Assembly: GCF_009830125.1 (NCBI RefSeq)
Contig: NZ_WUPT01000002.1
Span: forward strand, 964,001 to 1,028,000
Reading direction: 5' to 3'
DNA: 64,000 nucleotides
Source of the DNA: Kangsaoukella pontilimi
GTDB taxonomy: Bacteria; Pseudomonadota; Alphaproteobacteria; Rhodobacterales; Rhodobacteraceae
The notes below the pieces were generated by a model. It searched no databases. It was not told the DNA's origin and saw only the letters and a program-made list of their open reading frames with translations. The position numbers and the translations under genes were made by a program. This document shows, one piece after another, positions 61,108 through 64,000 of the stretch. Numbering within the stretch: position 1 is the stretch's first letter; every line of letters begins with the position of its first letter.

Positions 61108-62229
61108 ATGAGCGAACTTGCGCGCACGCCGCTTTACGAACTTCACAGCTCTCTCGGGGCGCGCATGGTGCCTTTTGCGGGCTATGAGATGCCGGTTCAG
61201 TACGCTCTTGGCGTGATGAAAGAGCATCTCTGGACGCGCGAACACGCGGGCCTTTTCGACGTCAGCCACATGGGCCAGGTTCTGGTCCGGCCGCGCTCAG
61301 GCGACGTGGCGGATGCTGCACGCGCCTACGAGGCGATGGTTCCGCAGGCGCTTCTGGGGCTGGGCGAGGGGCGCCAGCGCTATGGGTTTTTCACGAACGA
61401 CGCCGGCGGGATCGAGGATGATCTGATGATCGCTAACCGGGGCGACCACCTGTTCGTCGTTGTCAACGCCGCCTGCAAGGACAAGGACGTCGCCCATATG
61501 ACGGCGCAGCTGTCGGACGCTTGCGAGGTCGAACTTCTGGATGATCGGGCGCTTCTTGCGCTGCAGGGGCCGGAAGCGGAGCAGGCTCTGGCACGGCTCG
61601 TCCCGGCTGTGGCCGCTATGCGGTTCATGGATGTGGGCGTCTTCGACTGGGACGGCACTGAGCTTTGGGTCTCGCGCTCGGGCTACACGGGCGAGGATGG
61701 CTACGAGGTCTCGGTCCCCGAGGCCCGAGCCGTTGCCTTGGCCGAAGCGCTTCTGGCGATGGACGAGGTCGAGGTGATCGGCCTTGGCGCGCGGGATTCC
61801 CTCAGGCTCGAGGCAGGGCTTTGCCTTTATGGATCGGACATTGACGAGACGACGTCGCCGGTCGAAGCGGCGCTGGAATGGGCGATCCAGAAGGCCCGCC
61901 GAAAGGGAGGCGACCGTGAGGGCGGGTTCCCCGGCGCGGACCGCATTCTGAGCGAACTCGAGAATGGGGCCGCGCGCCGCCGCGTCGGCATCCTGCCCGA
62001 GGGCCGGGCGCCAATGCGCGCCGGAACGGCACTTTTCGATGGAGCCACCGAGGTCGGCCACGTGACGTCCGGCGCATTCGGCCCGTCGATCGAGGCGCCG
62101 ATGTCCATGGGCTATGTCGCGACCGGCGTCAGCGAAACCGGCACTGCGCTTACCGGAGAAGTGCGCGGCAAGCGCCTGCCCGCGACCGTGGCCGCCATGC
62201 CATTCAGACCTGCAAACTTCAAACGCTGA
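61108..62229 (+). CDS. gcvT: Glycine cleavage system T protein (aminomethyltransferase)
   Basis: A 373-residue folate-dependent aminomethyltransferase. ELHSSLGARMVPFAGYEMPVQ is the N-terminal family mark, GLFDVSHMGQVLV follows, and VSRSGYTGEDGYEVSVPE contains the conserved folate loop. LGARDSLRLEAGLCLYGSDIDE and EAALEWAIQKARRKGG are later signatures. It uses the aminomethyl-lipoyl H protein and tetrahydrofolate to release ammonia. The start at 61108 removes 21 non-homologous residues of a longer frame. It is the first gene of gcvT-gcvH-gcvP. Confidence 0.95.
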   Translation: MSELARTPLYELHSSLGARMVPFAGYEMPVQYALGVMKEHLWTREHAGLFDVSHMGQVLVRPRSGDVADAARAYEAMVPQALLGLGEGRQRYGFFTNDAGGIEDDLMIANRGDHLFVVVNAACKDKDVAHMTAQLSDACEVELLDDRALLALQGPEAEQALARLVPAVAAMRFMDVGVFDWDGTELWVSRSGYTGEDGYEVSVPEARAVALAEALLAMDEVEVIGLGARDSLRLEAGLCLYGSDIDETTSPVEAALEWAIQKARRKGGDREGGFPGADRILSELENGAARRRVGILPEGRAPMRAGTALFDGATEVGHVTSGAFGPSIEAPMSMGYVATGVSETGTALTGEVRGKRLPATVAAMPFRPANFKR

Positions 62230-62240
62230 GGGAGACCCTT

Positions 62241-62600
62241 ATGAAATACACCGAAGACCATGAATGGCTGCGCGAGGACGGTGACCTTGTCGTGGTGGGC
62301 ATCACCGAGCACGCCTCGACCCAGCTTGGCGACGTCGTTTTCGTCGAACTGCCCGAGCCTGAAACCAAGGTGGCCAAGGGCGACGAGATCGTGGTGATCG
62401 AAAGCGTCAAGGCCGCGTCCGACATCGTCGCGCCGGTCGACGGGGAGATCGTCGAAGTGAACGACGACCTTGCCGATAATCCGGGGCTGGTGAACGAGGA
62501 TCCGCTGGGCGCCGCATGGTTCTTCAAGATGAAGGTCGAGGACATGAGCCAGCTCGACGACTTCATGACCGAAGACGAATACAAAGACATGATCGAGTAA
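62241..62600 (+). CDS. gcvH: Glycine cleavage system H protein
   Basis: A 119-residue lipoyl carrier protein. It begins MKYTEDHEWLREDGDLVVVG, has TQLGDVVFVELPE and carries the lipoyl Lys57 in VIESVKAASDIVAP. ADNPGLVNEDPLGAAWFFKM closes the domain. GGGAG lies just before the ATG. It shuttles the aminomethyl group between the P, T and L proteins. Two tandem hairpins follow before gcvP. Confidence 0.96.
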   Translation: MKYTEDHEWLREDGDLVVVGITEHASTQLGDVVFVELPEPETKVAKGDEIVVIESVKAASDIVAPVDGEIVEVNDDLADNPGLVNEDPLGAAWFFKMKVEDMSQLDDFMTEDEYKDMIE

Positions 62601-62645
62601 GAGAACTCTGCGAAGAGTTCTCGCAAAATTCTTCGAAGAATTTTG
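62601..62645 (+). promoter_or_regulatory. Tandem hairpins between gcvH and gcvP
   Basis: GAGAACTCT (62601-62609) pairs with AGAGTTCTC (62614-62622) around a GCGA loop, a GNRA-type loop. The next 22 bases, CAAAATTCTTC with GAAGAATTTTG (62624-62645), form a perfect palindrome. They begin one base after the gcvH stop and end 15 bases before gcvP. They could stabilise the gcvTH message or attenuate gcvP. Confidence 0.7.
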
Positions 62646-62660
62646 GATGGAGCCGGGACG

Positions 62661-64000
62661 ATGACGTTCACGCCGACTGATTACCTGCCTTACGACTTTG
62701 CCAACCGGCGCCATATCGGGCCTTCGCCTGCCGAGATGGACGAGATGTTCGCCACGCTCGGCGTGGGCTCGCTCGACGAGCTGATCGACCAGACCGTGCC
62801 GGCCTCGATCCGGCAGGAGGAACCACTCGATTTTGGCAAGCCGAAGTCCGAGCGGGAGCTTCTCTGGGCGATGCGGCAGATCGCGCAGAAGAACACGATC
62901 TTCACCACGATGATCGGGCAGGGCTATTACGGTACCGTTACGCCTCCTGCGATCCAGCGGAACATCCTCGAAAACCCGGCATGGTATACGGCCTACACCC
63001 CTTATCAGCCAGAGATCAGCCAGGGCCGTCTTGAGGCGCTTCTGAACTATCAGACGATGATCTCGGACCTGACGGGGCTGGAAATCGCCAACGCGTCCCT
63101 TCTGGATGAGGCGACGGCGGCAGCCGAGGCCGTGACCATGGCCGAGCGTGTGGCCAAGTCGAAATCCAAGGCGGTCTTCGTCGATGCCAACTGCCACCCG
63201 CAGAACATCGCCGTGATCCGGACCCGCTGTGCGCCACTCGATATCGAGGTCATCGTGGGCGAGCCCGAGGCGCTGGACCCCGGTGCGGTCTTCGCGGCCG
63301 TATTCCAGTATCCGGGCACCTATGGCCACGTGCGCGATTTCACCGACCAGATCGAAGCGCTGCACGAGGCCAAGGCGCTTGGGATCGTGATTGCCGATCC
63401 GCTGGCGCTTACCCTTCTGAAAGAGCCGGGCGCTATGGGCGCCGATATCGCTGTTGGCTCGACCCAGCGGTTCGGGGTGCCCATGGGCTATGGCGGGCCG
63501 CACGCCGCCTACATGGCCTGCCGCGACGCCTACAAGCGCGCGATGCCGGGCCGTCTTGTGGGCGTGTCCATCGACAGCCGGGGGAACAAGGCCTATCGCC
63601 TGTCGCTTCAGACCCGCGAGCAGCATATCCGCCGGGAAAAGGCCACGTCGAATGTCTGCACGGCGCAGGCGCTTCTGGCGGTGATGGCGTCGTTCTATGG
63701 CGTCTTCCACGGCCCCGAGGGCCTCAAGGCCATCGCGCAGCGCATCCATCGCAAGACCGAACGGCTGGTCATGGGGCTGGAAGCGGGCGGTTATACCGTC
63801 GAGCCGGAACTGTTCTTCGATACCGTGACGGTCGAGGTCGGTGCGCTTCAGGGTGTCATCATGGAGGCCGGGCGGCGCGAGCGGATCAACTTCCGCCGGG
63901 TCGGGACCACCAAGATCGGGATTGCGGTGGACGAGACGATCCGTCCCGCCGTTCTGGAAGGGGTCTGGCGGGCGTTCGGTCTGGACTACCGCGCCGAGGA
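62661..64000 (+). CDS. gcvP: Glycine dehydrogenase (decarboxylating), N-terminal part, cut by window end
   Basis: The first 446 residues are visible and open to the window end. They begin [20 protein letters not shown], followed by the conserved [62 protein letters not shown] and [32 protein letters not shown] is also present. The PLP-binding Lys lies in the C-terminal half, outside the window. The homodimeric single-chain type of P protein is expected. It decarboxylates glycine and passes the aminomethyl group to GcvH. Confidence 0.95.
   Translation, partial: MTFTPTDYLPYDFANRRHIGPSPAEMDEMFATLGVGSLDELIDQTVPASIRQEEPLDFGKPKSERELLWAMRQIAQKNTIFTTMIGQGYYGTVTPPAIQRNILENPAWYTAYTPYQPEISQGRLEALLNYQTMISDLTGLEIANASLLDEATAAAEAVTMAERVAKSKSKAVFVDANCHPQNIAVIRTRCAPLDIEVIVGEPEALDPGAVFAAVFQYPGTYGHVRDFTDQIEALHEAKALGIVIADPLALTLLKEPGAMGADIAVGSTQRFGVPMGYGGPHAAYMACRDAYKRAMPGRLVGVSIDSRGNKAYRLSLQTREQHIRREKATSNVCTAQALLAVMASFYGVFHGPEGLKAIAQRIHRKTERLVMGLEAGGYTVEPELFFDTVTVEVGALQGVIMEAGRRERINFRRVGTTKIGIAVDETIRPAVLEGVWRAFGLDYRAE

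Overview
The window reads as a chromosomal segment of an alphaproteobacterium of the family Rhodobacteraceae, most likely a Roseobacter-group relative. The DNA is GC-rich. It carries a complete-looking oxygen-dependent (Cob-type) cobalamin pathway with CobE, CbtA/CbtB and a BluE-like kinase, the DnaJ-CbpM pair, a bacterial (6-4) photolyase, an Anbu-type proteasome homologue and a gcvTHP operon behind a tandem glycine riboswitch. The genus is an inference from gene content; no rRNA or tRNA gene was seen.

Layout. 1-4834: the end of a short-chain dehydrogenase, a three-gene MacAB/LolD-like ABC export operon on the minus strand, and a dnaJ-like/cbpM pair. 4835-16097: an accessory block with a secreted haloalkane-dehalogenase-like enzyme, a LysE exporter, SRPBCC and DUF1330 proteins, LysR, TetR and ArsR regulators, a membrane protein overlapping a second dehalogenase-like hydrolase, a beta-carbonic anhydrase, an NmrA-like protein, a secreted cupin and a decayed dehydrogenase. 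It is bordered by two diverged direct copies of a repeat of about 215 bp that share a perfect 36-bp core, and it contains gene-poor, decayed-looking stretches.

16098-39480: the cobalamin region. cobU-cobT-cobS (minus) diverge from a phosphatase, bluE, cbiB and cobC (plus). cobQ and cobO (minus) lie next to a cobalamin riboswitch that reads into a long plus-strand run: DUF1636, cobW, cobN, cobG, cobH, cobI, cobJ, cobL, cobE, cobM, cobB, cobA, cobF and a second DUF1636. cobK lies antisense between cobJ and cobL. A second riboswitch on the minus strand precedes the cobalt-uptake genes cbtB-cbtA. The set covers uroporphyrinogen III to cobalamin except for the CobS/CobT-type cobaltochelatase ATPase subunits and BluB, which are not in the window.

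39602-58624: mixed housekeeping genes: an IclR regulator, argE, a TPR protein, an SCP2 protein, a lysophospholipase-like hydrolase, an Anbu peptidase, an OmpA lipoprotein, leuA behind a leucine-rich leader peptide, a TadG-like protein, an SDR coupled to a photolyase, a secreted 18-repeat MORN protein, nadE, a PfkB-type kinase, a Tat-exported metallo-beta-lactamase-fold protein, a small zincin and gltX. 58840-64000: a MATE transporter, a gamma-glutamylcyclotransferase-like protein, and the riboswitch-gcvT-gcvH-gcvP operon, with gcvP cut by the window end.

The most informative non-coding findings are the leaderless-looking Leu leader upstream of leuA, a recurrent GGAGTATTT...AAGAAGAA element next to terminator hairpins, a double ACACC-N4-GGTGT operator in front of the cupin-ArsR operon, the repeat pair at the edges of the accessory block, and three convergent gene pairs that share one CTAG as both stop codons.
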